A DNA stretch of 64,000 bases from Chelatococcus sambhunathii (lineage in GTDB: Bacteria; Pseudomonadota; Alphaproteobacteria; Rhizobiales; Beijerinckiaceae), in the NCBI RefSeq assembly GCF_001418005.1, contig NZ_LIOL01000008.1, forward strand, positions 1 through 64,000, given 5' to 3'. How positions within the stretch are numbered: the first letter of the stretch is position 1; every line of letters starts with the position of its first letter. This document shows, piece after piece, positions 16,925 to 25,920 of this stretch. Both the position numbers and the translations under genes were made by a program. A model generated the notes under the pieces. It did not search any database. It was given only the letters and a program-made list of their open reading frames with translations, and was not told the DNA's origin.

Positions 16925-18273
16925 TGAGCGGCGACGCCCTCGACATCGATGCGCGTATCGCGGGCATTCTCCCGAAGCTGCGACGGCAGGCGGAGACCGT
17001 CAGCCCGCGCGTCGTCAAGGGGCGCATCCTGCGTGCCGTCGGCGTTACCATCCACGCCAGCGTCGCACAGGTGCGGCTGGGGGAGGTTTGCCGGCTTTGC
17101 GACCCCGTTTCCGGCGTCGCGGTTCTCGCCGAGGTCGTCGGCCTGCTGGAAGATGCGGCGGTGCTGACGCCGCTCGGCGACCTTTCCGGCCTCTCCAGCG
17201 CGACCGAGGTCATCCCCACTGGCAGTGAACTGCGTGTGCCCGTGGGGCCGGGGCTGCTCGGCCGCGTGCTCAGCGCGCTCGGCGAGCCGCTCGACGGCGG
17301 TGCCTGGCCGCCGCCCGGCATGGTTGGCACCTATCCCCTGCAGGCGCCGCCGCCGCCGCCGATGGCGCGTGACATCATCAAGGAACCGCTGCAGCTCGGC
17401 ATCCGCTCGCTCGACGGGCTCGCGACCTGCGCGCGGGGCCAGCGCATCGGCATCTTCGGCGAACCGGGCGTCGGCAAGTCGACGCTGCTCGCCCAGATCG
17501 TCAAGGGCACCGAAGCCGACGTGGTCGTCATCGGCCTCATCGGCGAGCGCGGCCGCGAGGTGCGCGAATTCCTGGAGCGCGAGCTCGGCGAGGAGGGCCG
17601 GCGCCGGTCGGTGACGGTGGTCGCCACCTCGGACCGACCGGCCATCGAGCGTGTCAAGGCGGCCTATGTGGCGACGGCCATCGCCGAATACTTCCGCGAT
17701 CAGGGTCGCAGCGTGCTGCTGCTCATGGACAGCGTCACGCGCTTCGCCCGAGCCCAGCGCGAGATCAGCCTCGCTGCGGGCGAGCCACCGACGCGCCGCG
17801 GCTTTCCCTCGTCGCTCTTTGCGGTGCTGCCGCAACTGCTCGAGCGCAGCGGCCCGGGGCAGGGCGGTGCCATCACCGGCCTCTATACGGTTCTCATGGA
17901 AGGCGACGGCACACAGGACCCCATCGCGGAAGAGGTGCGCTCCATCCTCGACGGCCACGTCGTTCTGTCGGCGCAACTCGCCCATCGCAACCATTTCCCG
18001 GCCATCGACGTCCTGAAGAGCCGCAGCCGCCTGATGGATGCGGTGGTCACGCCGGAGCATTCCCGCCTCGCCGGCCGCGTGCGCGACCTGATGGCGCGCT
18101 ACGCCGAGGTCGAGCTGCTGGTGCGGGTGGGCGAATACCAGCGCGGCAGCGATCCACGGGCCGACGAGGCCATCGACCGCATCGATGCCATCAATGCCCT
18201 CCTGCGCCAGGGGCAGGCCGAGCGGTCGACCCTCGCCGAGGTCCAGCAGCGCATGCGGACGCTCGTGCCATGA
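16924..18273 (+). CDS. sctN: T3SS ATPase SctN
   Basis: A 449-residue F1-beta-like ATPase that releases chaperones and unfolds substrates at the export gate. Walker [10 protein letters not shown] is at residues 179-187. [17 protein letters not shown], the Walker B region [19 protein letters not shown], the [11 protein letters not shown] stretch, and the dimer-interface segment GSGPGQGG-like region all fit SctN rather than FliI only by context. C-terminal helices reach [11 protein letters not shown]. Length is normal. It overlaps sctO by 4 bases. Confidence 0.95.
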   Translation: MSGDALDIDARIAGILPKLRRQAETVSPRVVKGRILRAVGVTIHASVAQVRLGEVCRLCDPVSGVAVLAEVVGLLEDAAVLTPLGDLSGLSSATEVIPTGSELRVPVGPGLLGRVLSALGEPLDGGAWPPPGMVGTYPLQAPPPPPMARDIIKEPLQLGIRSLDGLATCARGQRIGIFGEPGVGKSTLLAQIVKGTEADVVVIGLIGERGREVREFLERELGEEGRRRSVTVVATSDRPAIERVKAAYVATAIAEYFRDQGRSVLLLMDSVTRFARAQREISLAAGEPPTRRGFPSSLFAVLPQLLERSGPGQGGAITGLYTVLMEGDGTQDPIAEEVRSILDGHVVLSAQLAHRNHFPAIDVLKSRSRLMDAVVTPEHSRLAGRVRDLMARYAEVELLVRVGEYQRGSDPRADEAIDRIDAINALLRQGQAERSTLAEVQQRMRTLVP

Positions 18274-18776
18274 CGCAGGAGCGGACGCTCATGCTGCTGC
18301 GACGCCTGCGGCAGCGCGGCCTCACGCGCGCGGAGGAAGGCATCATGCGCGCCGAACGCGGGCTGCGGGAGGCCGAGGCCGCTGTGCGCGCAGCGCAGGC
18401 GGCGGTTGAACAACACGCGGCGACGGCCCGGCAGGAGGAGAAGACGTTGCTCGGCCGCATGGCCGTGCGCCTCGCCGGTGCTTCCGACATTGCGCGCCAG
18501 CAGGCGGTGCTCGATGGGGTCGCCGCCGAGGCCCGGCGTCGCCGGGCCGGCGCTGCCGCGGCGGGCGAGGAACGGGAGGCGCAGGCGGCGACGCTTGCCG
18601 CAGCGCGGCAGGAGCTGCAGCGGCGCCGGCGCAAGCTCGCCAAGCTCGACCTGCTGCTCGACGAGCGGAAGATGCAACAGCTGCGGCGGGACGAGGCGCT
18701 CGTGGAGGCGGAGGCCGAGGATCGCGCGGTCGCACTGGCCGGGAGCAGCCATGGCACGCCGTTCCCCCGCAGCTGA
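18270..18776 (+). CDS. sctO: T3SS stalk protein SctO (YscO/FliJ-like)
   Basis: A 168-residue protein that is almost entirely Ala/Arg/Glu-rich alpha-helical coiled coil, as expected of SctO, the central stalk between the ATPase and the export gate. Position directly after sctN and before sctQ supports it; primary sequence in the family is poorly conserved. The end overlaps the start of sctQ by 26 bases. Confidence 0.78.
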   Translation: MTQERTLMLLRRLRQRGLTRAEEGIMRAERGLREAEAAVRAAQAAVEQHAATARQEEKTLLGRMAVRLAGASDIARQQAVLDGVAAEARRRRAGAAAAGEEREAQAATLAAARQELQRRRRKLAKLDLLLDERKMQQLRRDEALVEAEAEDRAVALAGSSHGTPFPRS

Positions 18777-19878
18777 AGCGCCGGCGCCGCGCAAGAGGGC
18801 CGCCCCGCGCAAGCGGCCGGTCGCCGCTGCGGCGGAGGCGGCGTCGCTGCCGTCGCCCCTGCCTTTCGTGCCGGCGGCGCTCGACGTCGAGGCCATGCAC
18901 CTGTGGAACGTGGCCTATCGCCTGCGCAGGCCCTGGCAGGTGAGCCTCGCCGGCGTGCCGGCGCACGTCGTGTTCGCTCCCCGCCCGGTGCCGGTCGTGT
19001 CGGGTGTCACCGTTGATCTGACGATCGCCGGCCGGCCGGCGGCGGCCTGGGTACCGGCAGCCTTCGCCGAGGAGGTTCTGGCGGCGCTGCCACAGCAGTT
19101 CGACCCGGCGCGCCTGTCGCCGCAACACCTCGCCATGCTTGCCGAATTCGCCACGCTGCCGGGGCTTCGCGCATTGGAGGACCGGCTCGGGGCCGCGATC
19201 GTGCTGGTTTCGCTGCAATCGCAAGCCCCCGATGAGACGCGGGGTCCCTGGGTCGATGTCAGGATCATCCGGAACGGACGGGAGGAGGTTCCCGCCCGGC
19301 TGCTGCTGCCGCCGGAGACGGGCGAGGAGATCATCGCCGCGCTCGGCGACGGGCCCCCGCCGGGCGGGCACGACGAACTGCCGTGTTCCGTCGCGGTCCG
19401 CATCGGCGCCACGACGCTTCCGGTGGCGGATGTCGCCTCGCTGCGGGTCGGCGATGCGGTACTTGTCGATTGCGTGGCCGGGGCCGACGCGGCCGTGGCG
19501 GTGGTCGCGGATTGTCTCGCGGCGCCGGCCGTGGTGGGGGAGGCTGGCATCCGTCTCGAGGACTTCCCGCGGCCGGCGGCCGGATCGATGCTGGAGTGGT
19601 GCATGACGACAGCGGCGCAGAATGAGGGACACGGAGCCGATGCCGAGGATACGGCGCTTGCCATGGTCCCGGTCCACCTCGTCTTCGAGCTCGGGCGGAT
19701 CGATCTGCCGCTCGCCGAGGTGCAGCGGCTGGCGCCCGGCGTCACTCTGCCACTCGCTGTGCCGGTGGCCGGCGAGGTCGACATTCTCGGCAACGGCCGG
19801 CGTATCGGGCGCGGCGTGATGGTGCGGATCGGCGAAAGCATCGGCGTTCGGATCGTCAGGCTGGCCGGCCATGGGTAG
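18751..19878 (+). CDS. sctQ: T3SS C-ring/sorting platform protein SctQ
   Basis: A 375-residue protein. After a basic Ala/Pro/Arg-rich N-terminus (residues 1-35), the body ends with a SpoA (FliN-like) domain: VHLVFELGRIDLPLAEVQRLAPG and the final VDILGNGRRIGRGVMVRIGESIGVRI segment. A second, weaker SpoA-like region (LPCSVAVRIGATTLPVADVASLRVGDAVLV) lies before it, giving the two-SpoA layout of long SctQ proteins. I chose the ATG at 18751 although the frame is open to 18406, because the upstream part is only shadow of sctO. It overlaps sctR by 8 bases. Confidence 0.88.
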   Translation: MARRSPAAEAPAPRKRAAPRKRPVAAAAEAASLPSPLPFVPAALDVEAMHLWNVAYRLRRPWQVSLAGVPAHVVFAPRPVPVVSGVTVDLTIAGRPAAAWVPAAFAEEVLAALPQQFDPARLSPQHLAMLAEFATLPGLRALEDRLGAAIVLVSLQSQAPDETRGPWVDVRIIRNGREEVPARLLLPPETGEEIIAALGDGPPPGGHDELPCSVAVRIGATTLPVADVASLRVGDAVLVDCVAGADAAVAVVADCLAAPAVVGEAGIRLEDFPRPAAGSMLEWCMTTAAQNEGHGADAEDTALAMVPVHLVFELGRIDLPLAEVQRLAPGVTLPLAVPVAGEVDILGNGRRIGRGVMVRIGESIGVRIVRLAGHG

Positions 19879-20524
19879 CGGCGAGGTCAACCTCCTCGGT
19901 ATTGCCGTCGTCTCGGTCGCCCTCGGCCTACTGCCCTTCTTCGCCGTGCTGACCACAGGCTTCCTGAAGATAGCGATCGTGCTGATGATCGTGCGCAACG
20001 CGCTGGGCGTGCAGCAGACGCCGCCCAACGTGGTGCTCTATGCAGTTGCGATTGTCCTCACGGTCTACGTGTCGGCGCCGCTCCTTGCCGCGATCCACCA
20101 GAAGCTGAGCGAGCAGGATATCGATGTCCGCTCCGTCCAGGGGCTCATGACCGTCGGCCAGGAGGTCGCCGGCCCTCTCCGGGACCACCTTGCGCGTTTT
20201 GCGACGCCGCGCGAGCGGCAGTTCTTCCTGTCGGCGACGCAGCGCATCTGGCCGCAGCAGGCCCAGGCGGGCCTCAGTGAGAACGATTTCGTCATCCTGC
20301 TCCCGGCCTACATCAGCTCGGAGCTGACGCGTGCCTTTCAGATCGGCTTCCTGCTCTACCTGCCCTTTCTCGTCATCGATCTCGTGGTCTCGAACATCCT
20401 GATGGCGATGGGGATGATGATGGTCTCGCCCATGCTGATCTCGGTGCCGCTGAAACTCTTCCTGTTCGTTGCGGTCGACGGATGGTCGCGGCTGATGCAC
20501 GGCCTCATCCTGAGCTACGCCTGA
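19871..20524 (+). CDS. sctR: T3SS export gate protein SctR
   Basis: A 217-residue FliP/SctR-family membrane protein, part of the SctR5S4T1 export gate. Hallmarks are LPFFAVLTTGFLKIAIVLMI, RNALGVQQTPPN, and the strongly conserved PAYISSELTRAFQIGF followed by a long hydrophobic run ending in GMMMVSP. Four membrane segments are visible. Length matches T3SS SctR (no FliP signal peptide). The ATG overlaps the end of sctQ. Confidence 0.96.
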   Translation: MGSGEVNLLGIAVVSVALGLLPFFAVLTTGFLKIAIVLMIVRNALGVQQTPPNVVLYAVAIVLTVYVSAPLLAAIHQKLSEQDIDVRSVQGLMTVGQEVAGPLRDHLARFATPRERQFFLSATQRIWPQQAQAGLSENDFVILLPAYISSELTRAFQIGFLLYLPFLVIDLVVSNILMAMGMMMVSPMLISVPLKLFLFVAVDGWSRLMHGLILSYA

Positions 20525-20579
20525 AAGAAGGAGGCCGCTGCCGCCATGTCGCTGCGTGCCGCCTTGCCCGGAGGTGCCC

Positions 20580-20849
20580 GTGGGCCAAGACTATCTCGCC
20601 ACCAAGATGGTCGATACGCTCGTGACCATGCTGATCCTCTCAGGGCCACCGCTGGCGGCGGCCGTCGTCCTCGGCGTCGTCGTCGGCTTTCTGCAAGCCG
20701 TCACGCAGATCCAGGATCAGACGCTGCCGCAGGCCGTGAAGCTGGTGGTCGTCGTGGTGCTCGTCATCATCCTCGGGCCGGCGCTCTCGGCTGTGCTGCT
20801 CGCGCAGACGAACAGGATCCTCGACGAGTTTCCCTTCGTGGTACCTTAG
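20580..20849 (+). CDS. sctS: T3SS export gate protein SctS
   Basis: An 89-residue FliQ/SctS-family protein with two long hydrophobic helices (LVTMLILSGPPLAAAVVLGV and LVVVVVLVIILGPALSAVLL) around the conserved GFLQAVTQIQDQTLP loop. I chose the GTG at 20580, which has GGAGGT 5 bases upstream and gives the family's normal length; an ATG at 20556 would add eight atypical residues. It is followed by a 216-base gap with palindromic repeats, the only real break in this operon. Confidence 0.93.
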   Translation: MGQDYLATKMVDTLVTMLILSGPPLAAAVVLGVVVGFLQAVTQIQDQTLPQAVKLVVVVVLVIILGPALSAVLLAQTNRILDEFPFVVP

Positions 20850-20860
20850 AGCCGGTTCGG

Positions 20861-20883
20861 ACCGGATTGCATCGCGATCCGGT
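20861..20883. repeat. Imperfect palindrome between sctS and sctT
   Basis: ACCGGAT at 20861-20867 pairs with ATCCGGT at 20877-20883, with an inner GC-ATC-GC core. It lies 12 bases after the sctS stop and directly before a second, stronger palindrome. Confidence 0.5.
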
Positions 20884-20917
20884 CTGCAGAACGATTTCTG
20901 TCCTGAAGTTTGGAACG

Positions 20918-20952
20918 GGATCCGATCAGGTCGGAGCAACCTGATCGGATCC
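20918..20952. repeat. Strong palindrome between sctS and sctT
   Basis: A perfect 14-base inverted repeat: the left arm 20918-20931 (GGATCCGATCAGGT) and the right arm 20939-20952 flank a seven-base loop. No T-run follows. Together with the palindrome at 20861 it looks like a dispersed alphaproteobacterial palindromic element inserted in the operon; a transcription terminator or RNA-processing role is also possible. Confidence 0.65.
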
Positions 20953-21065
20953 GGCTTCAGAGCATCGTCCGTCGAAGCGGATGCCGGTTCGGCGAAGACA
21001 GTGCCCGATTCCCAAGAGGCAAGCGCCCTGTCCGTTTCGCCTGGGTCGAGCCGCAGGGGGATGCC

Positions 21066-21878
21066 TTGACCCTCGAACTCCTGTCACAGGCGATCCACGC
21101 CATCCACGCCCAAGTTCTGACGCTCGCCCTCGTCTCGGCGCGTCTTTTGGGCGCCATGGCGATCGCGCCGGCGTTCGAACGGCTCGGCCTGACCAACACG
21201 ATGCGTGGCGCCGCCGCCATCGCCTTCGCCGCGCCCATGGTCACGCTGGCGCCGTCGTCGATGTTCGAAACCGGCCTTCCGACGTTGTTCGTCGGCGTGG
21301 GGCTCGCCCTGAAGGAGGCGATGGTCGGCTTCCTCATCGGCTTCATCTTCGGCATTCCGTTCTGGGCCGCCCAGGCCGCCGGCGACATCATGGACCTGCA
21401 GCGCGGCGCGACATCGGCCACGCTCGTCGATCCGAGTTCTGGAACGGATGCGGGCGTCACGGGCACATTCCTGACGCTTGCGATGCTCGCGATGTTCTTC
21501 AGTGCCAACGGCGTGGACGCGATGGTCGCCGCCGTGTACCACAGCTATTTGCTGTGGCCGCTGGACCGGCTCTGGCCGCAGTTCGAGCTCTCTCACGCCG
21601 ACGTCGTGCTGCGGCTGCTCAACGACGTCACCTTCCTCGGCATGCTGATGGCGGCGCCGATCATCGCCGCGATGCTGCTTGCCGACGTGGTGCTGGCCTT
21701 CGTGGCCCGGGCCGCGCCGCAGCTCAATGCCTTCAGCCTCTCGCTGGCGCTGAAGAACCTCGTCTTCATGCTGCTGATGGCGATGTACTGTGCCTTCCTC
21801 GTCACCTACATGCGCGACGGCCTCGCCTATGGTCTCAACAGCGCCCAGATGCTCGGCGAACTGGCGCCACGGCGGTGA
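21066..21878 (+). CDS. sctT: T3SS export gate protein SctT
   Basis: A 270-residue FliR/SctT-family membrane protein closing the export gate. Conserved parts are SARLLGAMAIAPAFERLGL, GVGLALKEAMVGFLIGFIFGIPFWAAQAAGDIMDLQRG (positions ~75-112), and the C-terminal LSLALKNLVFMLLMAMYCAFL. I chose the TTG at 21066, preceded by AGGGGG about 6 bases upstream, because it gives the normal length and begins right at the first amphipathic helix. The frame is open to 20910 but only through the repeat. It converges on sctV with 21 bases between stops. Confidence 0.93.
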   Translation: MTLELLSQAIHAIHAQVLTLALVSARLLGAMAIAPAFERLGLTNTMRGAAAIAFAAPMVTLAPSSMFETGLPTLFVGVGLALKEAMVGFLIGFIFGIPFWAAQAAGDIMDLQRGATSATLVDPSSGTDAGVTGTFLTLAMLAMFFSANGVDAMVAAVYHSYLLWPLDRLWPQFELSHADVVLRLLNDVTFLGMLMAAPIIAAMLLADVVLAFVARAAPQLNAFSLSLALKNLVFMLLMAMYCAFLVTYMRDGLAYGLNSAQMLGELAPRR

Positions 21879-21899
21879 TGGTCTGGCCGATCCGGTTCC

Positions 21900-24011
21900 T
21901 CAGGCACCGGCGGCCTCGATCCCGGCCTCCTGTGGTGACTCCCGTGCCGCTTCCTGCGCGGCGGCCTGCAGGACGAGGAGACCGTCGGGCGTGACGGTGA
22001 CGGTGGCGACCGTCTGGACGAAATAATCGGGCGCGATCTCGTCATAGGCGAGCACCGGCAGCCGCAAGCCTTCCTGCAACAGTATCTGGCGCAAACCGAG
22101 GCGAATGTCGCGCTGGGCGAGGACGACCGGCGTGGGGGCGGGCACGGGATTGTGCAGGTGTTCGCGGATCCGCGCGGCGAGGAGCGCAAGCGAATCGCGC
22201 GCGCCGGTGCTGCCGAAGCTCTGCTGCAGCACCACTCGCACGAGCTCCTCGATCTCGCGCTCCAGCACATAGGCGGCGATGACGCGGTTCTCGTCCGCCC
22301 AGCGGAAGCAGATCTGACGCCGCAGCGTGCTGCGCACGAAGCCCTCGAGCGTGATGATCTCGCGGTGATACTGCGCCCATTCCACGATGGCCTCGAGGAT
22401 GAGGCGTAGGTTGCGGATCGGCACCTGCTCGGCGACGAGGCCGCGCAGCAGCTCGGCCAGCGTTTGTAGTGGAATGAGCTTCTGCACCTCGCCAACGAGC
22501 TCGCCGTACTCGCCCTCGATCTGCGCCAGGAGGTTGCGCGTCTCCTGCAGCCCGAGGAAGTGCATGGCGGTGTTTCGGAGCGTCTCCTCCACCCGGTGCA
22601 GGAGAACCTCTCCGCGCTCGCGGGCCGTGAAGCCGGCGGCCTCCAGGGCCGCCCGATGCGCCTCGGGCACCCAAAGGGTCTCGGCATGATGCTGCGTCGC
22701 GCCCTCCTCCTCGAAGGGCAGGCCGGCGAGGTCGAGGTCCATCGCGCCGGCCGTGACGGCGAGGTGCCCCGCCGGCAGGGTCCCTCTTTCCTCCGGCGTG
22801 CCGTCGAGGTCGAGACTGAAGGCATCGACCGGCAGGGCGGCGTCGAAGCGCACGACGAGGTTCGGCACGCGCAGCCCGATCCGTGTCAAGAGCGTCGCGC
22901 GGATGCGGTCGATCTCGATCGTAAGGGGAGCCGGCGGGATCGCGGCGGCAAGATCCGGCCCGAGCCGCAGGACGAGGCGCGGCTCGAGCGCTCTGGTGGT
23001 CGCCTTGAGGCCATCGGCGGCCGCGGCCGTGTGCGCGGTGCCACGCAGCATGAGCCATGTGCCCCCGGCGAAAGCGGCGGCCAACACGAGGAAGACAAGA
23101 GTCGGGAATCCGGGGAGAAGGGCAAGGGCGGCGAGCACCGCGGCAACGAGCCCGAAGGCGCGCGGGTCGCGCGAGAGCTGGCCGAAGATGGCCGAGCCGA
23201 CATCCTGATCCCCGTCGCCGCTGACGCGCGTAACCACCGTGCCGGCGGCCATCGACACGAGAAGGGCGGGGATCTGCGCGATGAGGCCGTCGCCGACAGT
23301 CAGCAGCGAGTACCGCAGCGCCGCCTCGCCGAGGCTCATGCCGCGCTGGAGGACGCCGATGGTCAGGCCGCCGAGCAGGTTGATGATGATGACCACGAGG
23401 CCGGCGATGGCATCGCCCTTGACGAATTTCATCGATCCGTCCATGGCGCCGTAGAACTGGCTCTCGCGCTCCAGCAGGCTGCGCCGCCGCTGTGCCTCCG
23501 GCTGGTCGATGGCGCCGCTGCGCAGGTCGTTGTCGATGTTCATCTGCTTGCCGGGCATGGCGTCGAGGGTGAAGCGCGCGCCGACCTCGGCGACACGCTC
23601 GGCGCCCTTAGTGATGACGACGAACTGGGCCACGGTGATGATGAGGAAGACGATGAGGCCGACAGCCACATTGCCGCCGATGACGAAGGTGCCGAAGGCC
23701 TCCACCGTCTCGCCGGCGTCGCCCTGCAGCAGGATGAGCCGGGTGGTCGTGATGGCGAGCGCGATGCGGAACAGCACCGCCATCAGCACGATGGTCGGCA
23801 GCGAGGACAGGTCGGTCGCCCGTTTGATGTAGAAGGCGACGAGCAGGATGAGCGTGCTCGCGGCGATGTTGCAGGCGATGAGCACATCGACGAGCGCCGT
23901 GGGTAGCGGGATGATCATCATCATCACCGCGACCACCACGAGCAACGCGAAGGCGATGTCGCCCCGCTGGGAAGCGGCCAGGAGGATCTTCTTGAGGAAG
24001 CTTGCCGGCAT
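21900..24011 (-). CDS. sctV: T3SS major export apparatus protein SctV
   Basis: A 703-residue FlhA/SctV-family protein. The N-terminal ~330 residues hold about eight membrane helices and the FHIPEP loop: ARFTLDAMPGKQMNIDNDL, then SLLERESQFYGAMDGSMKFVKGD. The C-terminal cytoplasmic domain (~350 residues) forms the nonameric ring that docks chaperone-substrate complexes; GRWADENRVIAAYVLE-like and YDEIAPDYFVQTVATV segments are visible. Length is normal. It is the last gene of a minus-strand operon, starting right at the stop of the TPR gene (overlap of one base). Confidence 0.96.
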   Translation of the reverse strand: MPASFLKKILLAASQRGDIAFALLVVVAVMMMIIPLPTALVDVLIACNIAASTLILLVAFYIKRATDLSSLPTIVLMAVLFRIALAITTTRLILLQGDAGETVEAFGTFVIGGNVAVGLIVFLIITVAQFVVITKGAERVAEVGARFTLDAMPGKQMNIDNDLRSGAIDQPEAQRRRSLLERESQFYGAMDGSMKFVKGDAIAGLVVIIINLLGGLTIGVLQRGMSLGEAALRYSLLTVGDGLIAQIPALLVSMAAGTVVTRVSGDGDQDVGSAIFGQLSRDPRAFGLVAAVLAALALLPGFPTLVFLVLAAAFAGGTWLMLRGTAHTAAAADGLKATTRALEPRLVLRLGPDLAAAIPPAPLTIEIDRIRATLLTRIGLRVPNLVVRFDAALPVDAFSLDLDGTPEERGTLPAGHLAVTAGAMDLDLAGLPFEEEGATQHHAETLWVPEAHRAALEAAGFTARERGEVLLHRVEETLRNTAMHFLGLQETRNLLAQIEGEYGELVGEVQKLIPLQTLAELLRGLVAEQVPIRNLRLILEAIVEWAQYHREIITLEGFVRSTLRRQICFRWADENRVIAAYVLEREIEELVRVVLQQSFGSTGARDSLALLAARIREHLHNPVPAPTPVVLAQRDIRLGLRQILLQEGLRLPVLAYDEIAPDYFVQTVATVTVTPDGLLVLQAAAQEAARESPQEAGIEAAGA

Positions 24012-24346
24012 CAGGGCGGTCCGCGTTGCTCGACGTAATCCATGAAGGCGCGGCGCGCTCGGCCCGCTTGCCCGAGCATCCAGAGCGCCCGGCTTTCGAG
24101 GAGCCTGAGGGCCGGCGGCACGGCCGGCTCCAGATGCTTGAGACGCTCGATTGCCGCTAGCGCGCCTTCGGGCCGGCCGGCGAGGAGCAGTGCCTGTGCG
24201 AGGCTGCGCTGCACGCCCACGTTGTCGGGCAGGAGATGCTCGGCGAGCCTTAGCAGCTCTAGCGCTCGGTCATGCTGGCCGTAGCGGCTGTAGAAATGTC
24301 CGAGGGCGCGCAGGAGGCGCGCCGCTTCATGCCGCTTCTCGTTCAG
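24011..24346 (-). CDS. TPR protein of the T3SS cluster (SctG/y4yS-like position)
   Basis: A ~111-residue protein built of TPR-like helical hairpins: HFYSRYGQHDRALELLRLAEHLL, then LAQALLLAGRPEGALAAIERL and a third pair near the C-terminus. TPR proteins beside sctV act as export chaperones in other systems. The start is uncertain. A GTG at 24220 would cut the first repeat. The frame extends to a CTG at 24346 that overlaps the TGA of the upstream gene (CTGA) and has AGGGGG six bases upstream, so I use that rare start. Confidence 0.65.
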   Translation of the reverse strand: MNEKRHEAARLLRALGHFYSRYGQHDRALELLRLAEHLLPDNVGVQRSLAQALLLAGRPEGALAAIERLKHLEPAVPPALRLLESRALWMLGQAGRARRAFMDYVEQRGPP

Positions 24347-24777
24347 ACGGCGCCCCCTATGGCGTAGAGACGGGTGAGAAGATCGCGCCGCTGGTCGCGC
24401 TCGGCCGCGAGGATGGCGGCGGCGTCGCCGGGGATGTCCTCGAGGACGGGCACGATCTCCGCCACGATGGCATCGAGCAGCCCGAGGCAGGCCGGCCCGG
24501 CGACCAGGGACATGTCCTCCGGCGGCGGGCGCACATAGCTTTCGACCAGCCCCTCGGCGGTGTTCGGCAGCGGCGTGCTGACGCCAGCCCTGCTTCGCGT
24601 CGAGGATTGGCGACGGCTGACCGGGGCGAGGGGATGTGATCGGACCTCGCCCTTCACCTGGGACCGTGCGTCGCGGCCAGGGGAGGATGCAACGTCGCGG
24701 TTCGCCGGCGGCGCGGGCGCCGGCCTCGCAACGGGCTGGACGGTGTGCCGCACCTGGTCGATGTTGCTCGTGGTCAT
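24343..24777 (-). CDS. Pro-rich T3SS-cluster protein of unknown function
   Basis: A 144-residue protein. The N-terminal ~75 residues are low-complexity, rich in Pro, Arg and Ser and probably disordered. The C-terminal ~65 residues (LVESYVRPPPEDMSLVAGP through LLTRLYAIGG) look helical. The ATG at 24777 has AGGAAGGA about 6 bases upstream. It lies between sctD and the TPR gene. By position it could be a gatekeeper, needle-length or chaperone-type protein, but nothing in the sequence decides this. Confidence 0.6.
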   Translation of the reverse strand: MTTSNIDQVRHTVQPVARPAPAPPANRDVASSPGRDARSQVKGEVRSHPLAPVSRRQSSTRSRAGVSTPLPNTAEGLVESYVRPPPEDMSLVAGPACLGLLDAIVAEIVPVLEDIPGDAAAILAAERDQRRDLLTRLYAIGGAV

Positions 24778-24813
24778 CGTCGTTCCTTCCTCCGCTCCGA
24801 CGGGCACGACGCT

Positions 24814-25809
24814 TCAGTAGGTGAGCCTCACGACATTGCCCTCCCGAGCGAAGGTGATCGCCTCGCGATCGATGCGCTCGATGCGCCAGCCGCCTTCGAC
24901 GACAGCGCCCTCGTGGTGCTTGCGCCCGTCGCCCGTCACAACATAGGGCGTGTCGCCGAACCAGACCGCACGCAGGCGCAGGCCCTGAATGGGGAAGGAA
25001 TCCGACGTCGTCACCTGGGACACCAGGAGCGGATTCGGAGCATAGGTGGCGTCGAACCAGCTCCGCGTCTCGGTCCAGGCCGGCATCTTCTTCTCCGGCA
25101 CCATGCCGGCGACGACGACGCGGTTACCGTCGACCGCGACCTGCAGACCGGCGAGATCGGCGGCGGCGAGGCGGGACCTCAGCTGCTCCGCGGCCTCCGC
25201 CGGCGTCGAGCGCATCGGCGGCGCGACGCCGTCAGTCCGTCCCGCGGGCTCGCCGCCGGGGCTGCGGCCCCTGTCCATCAAAACGGGCGGCAGGGCGGCT
25301 GCGAGGACCAGGGCGAGGACCATGCCCGCCAGATGGAGCGGGTTGCTGGCGGCGCGGCGGGCGAACTGCACGGCATGCGAAAGAGGTGGCATGCGGCTGT
25401 CGGTGATGCGCAGCGTCGCGCCGCCGAGACTGATCTCGGCGGGCAGGCGGACGACGCGACCGTAGCCGCCGGGCAGGAGGCCATGGCCGGCGATATCGAT
25501 GTCGCCGCCGCGGGCCTCGACCTTCATCGAGCCGCGGCCGATGCGGATGGTGGCATGGTCCGGCACAATGCCCGGGTCGGCAAGGACGATGTCCGCCTCC
25601 GCCGTGGAGCCGATGCGGTAGACCTTGTCCAGAAGCTGGAACGAGGCGCCGGCATGGCAGCCGTTCACGACGGCCACGGCGGGGCCGGCCGGAGGCTGGT
25701 CGGCCATCTCCTGCGGGTTGCCGGCGTCCGCCGCGAGGCGGGTGGCGACGGCCCGCCCGGCGCCGATGACATTCGCCCGGCCGCTGGATGTGGCGGTTCG
25801 AAGCTGCAT
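24814..25809 (-). CDS. sctD: T3SS inner-membrane ring protein SctD
   Basis: A 331-residue bitopic protein. A cytoplasmic FHA-like domain covers residues ~35-135 (FQLLDKVYRIGSTAEADIVL, DHATIRI). One membrane helix lies near residues 158-177 (LAGMVLALVLAAALPPVLM), and the periplasmic part contains a BON/ring-building-like segment (LRSRLAAADLAGLQVAVDGNRV). This order is the SctD layout; it surrounds the SctJ ring and binds SctK. I chose the ATG at 25809; a TTG at 25857 would add 16 residues. Confidence 0.85.
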   Translation of the reverse strand: MQLRTATSSGRANVIGAGRAVATRLAADAGNPQEMADQPPAGPAVAVVNGCHAGASFQLLDKVYRIGSTAEADIVLADPGIVPDHATIRIGRGSMKVEARGGDIDIAGHGLLPGGYGRVVRLPAEISLGGATLRITDSRMPPLSHAVQFARRAASNPLHLAGMVLALVLAAALPPVLMDRGRSPGGEPAGRTDGVAPPMRSTPAEAAEQLRSRLAAADLAGLQVAVDGNRVVVAGMVPEKKMPAWTETRSWFDATYAPNPLLVSQVTTSDSFPIQGLRLRAVWFGDTPYVVTGDGRKHHEGAVVEGGWRIERIDREAITFAREGNVVRLTY

Positions 25810-25920
25810 GGCCGTTCTCGAGAGACCGTCGACGTGAATGAAAAGGGCGTGTCGCAATGGCGCGGTGCCGGCATGAAGTCGACACCGTATAAGTGCTGCA
25901 GACAGGCAGGCCGTCCGGTC

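Noticed and set aside
16561-18060. 499-residue minus-strand frame opposite sctL and sctN
   Set aside because: Codon-position shadow of well-supported T3SS genes; composition is arginine-rich and has no domain signs.
22560-23906. Long plus-strand frame opposite sctV
   Set aside because: Highly charged, repetitive composition that mirrors the sctV codons; no ribosome site.
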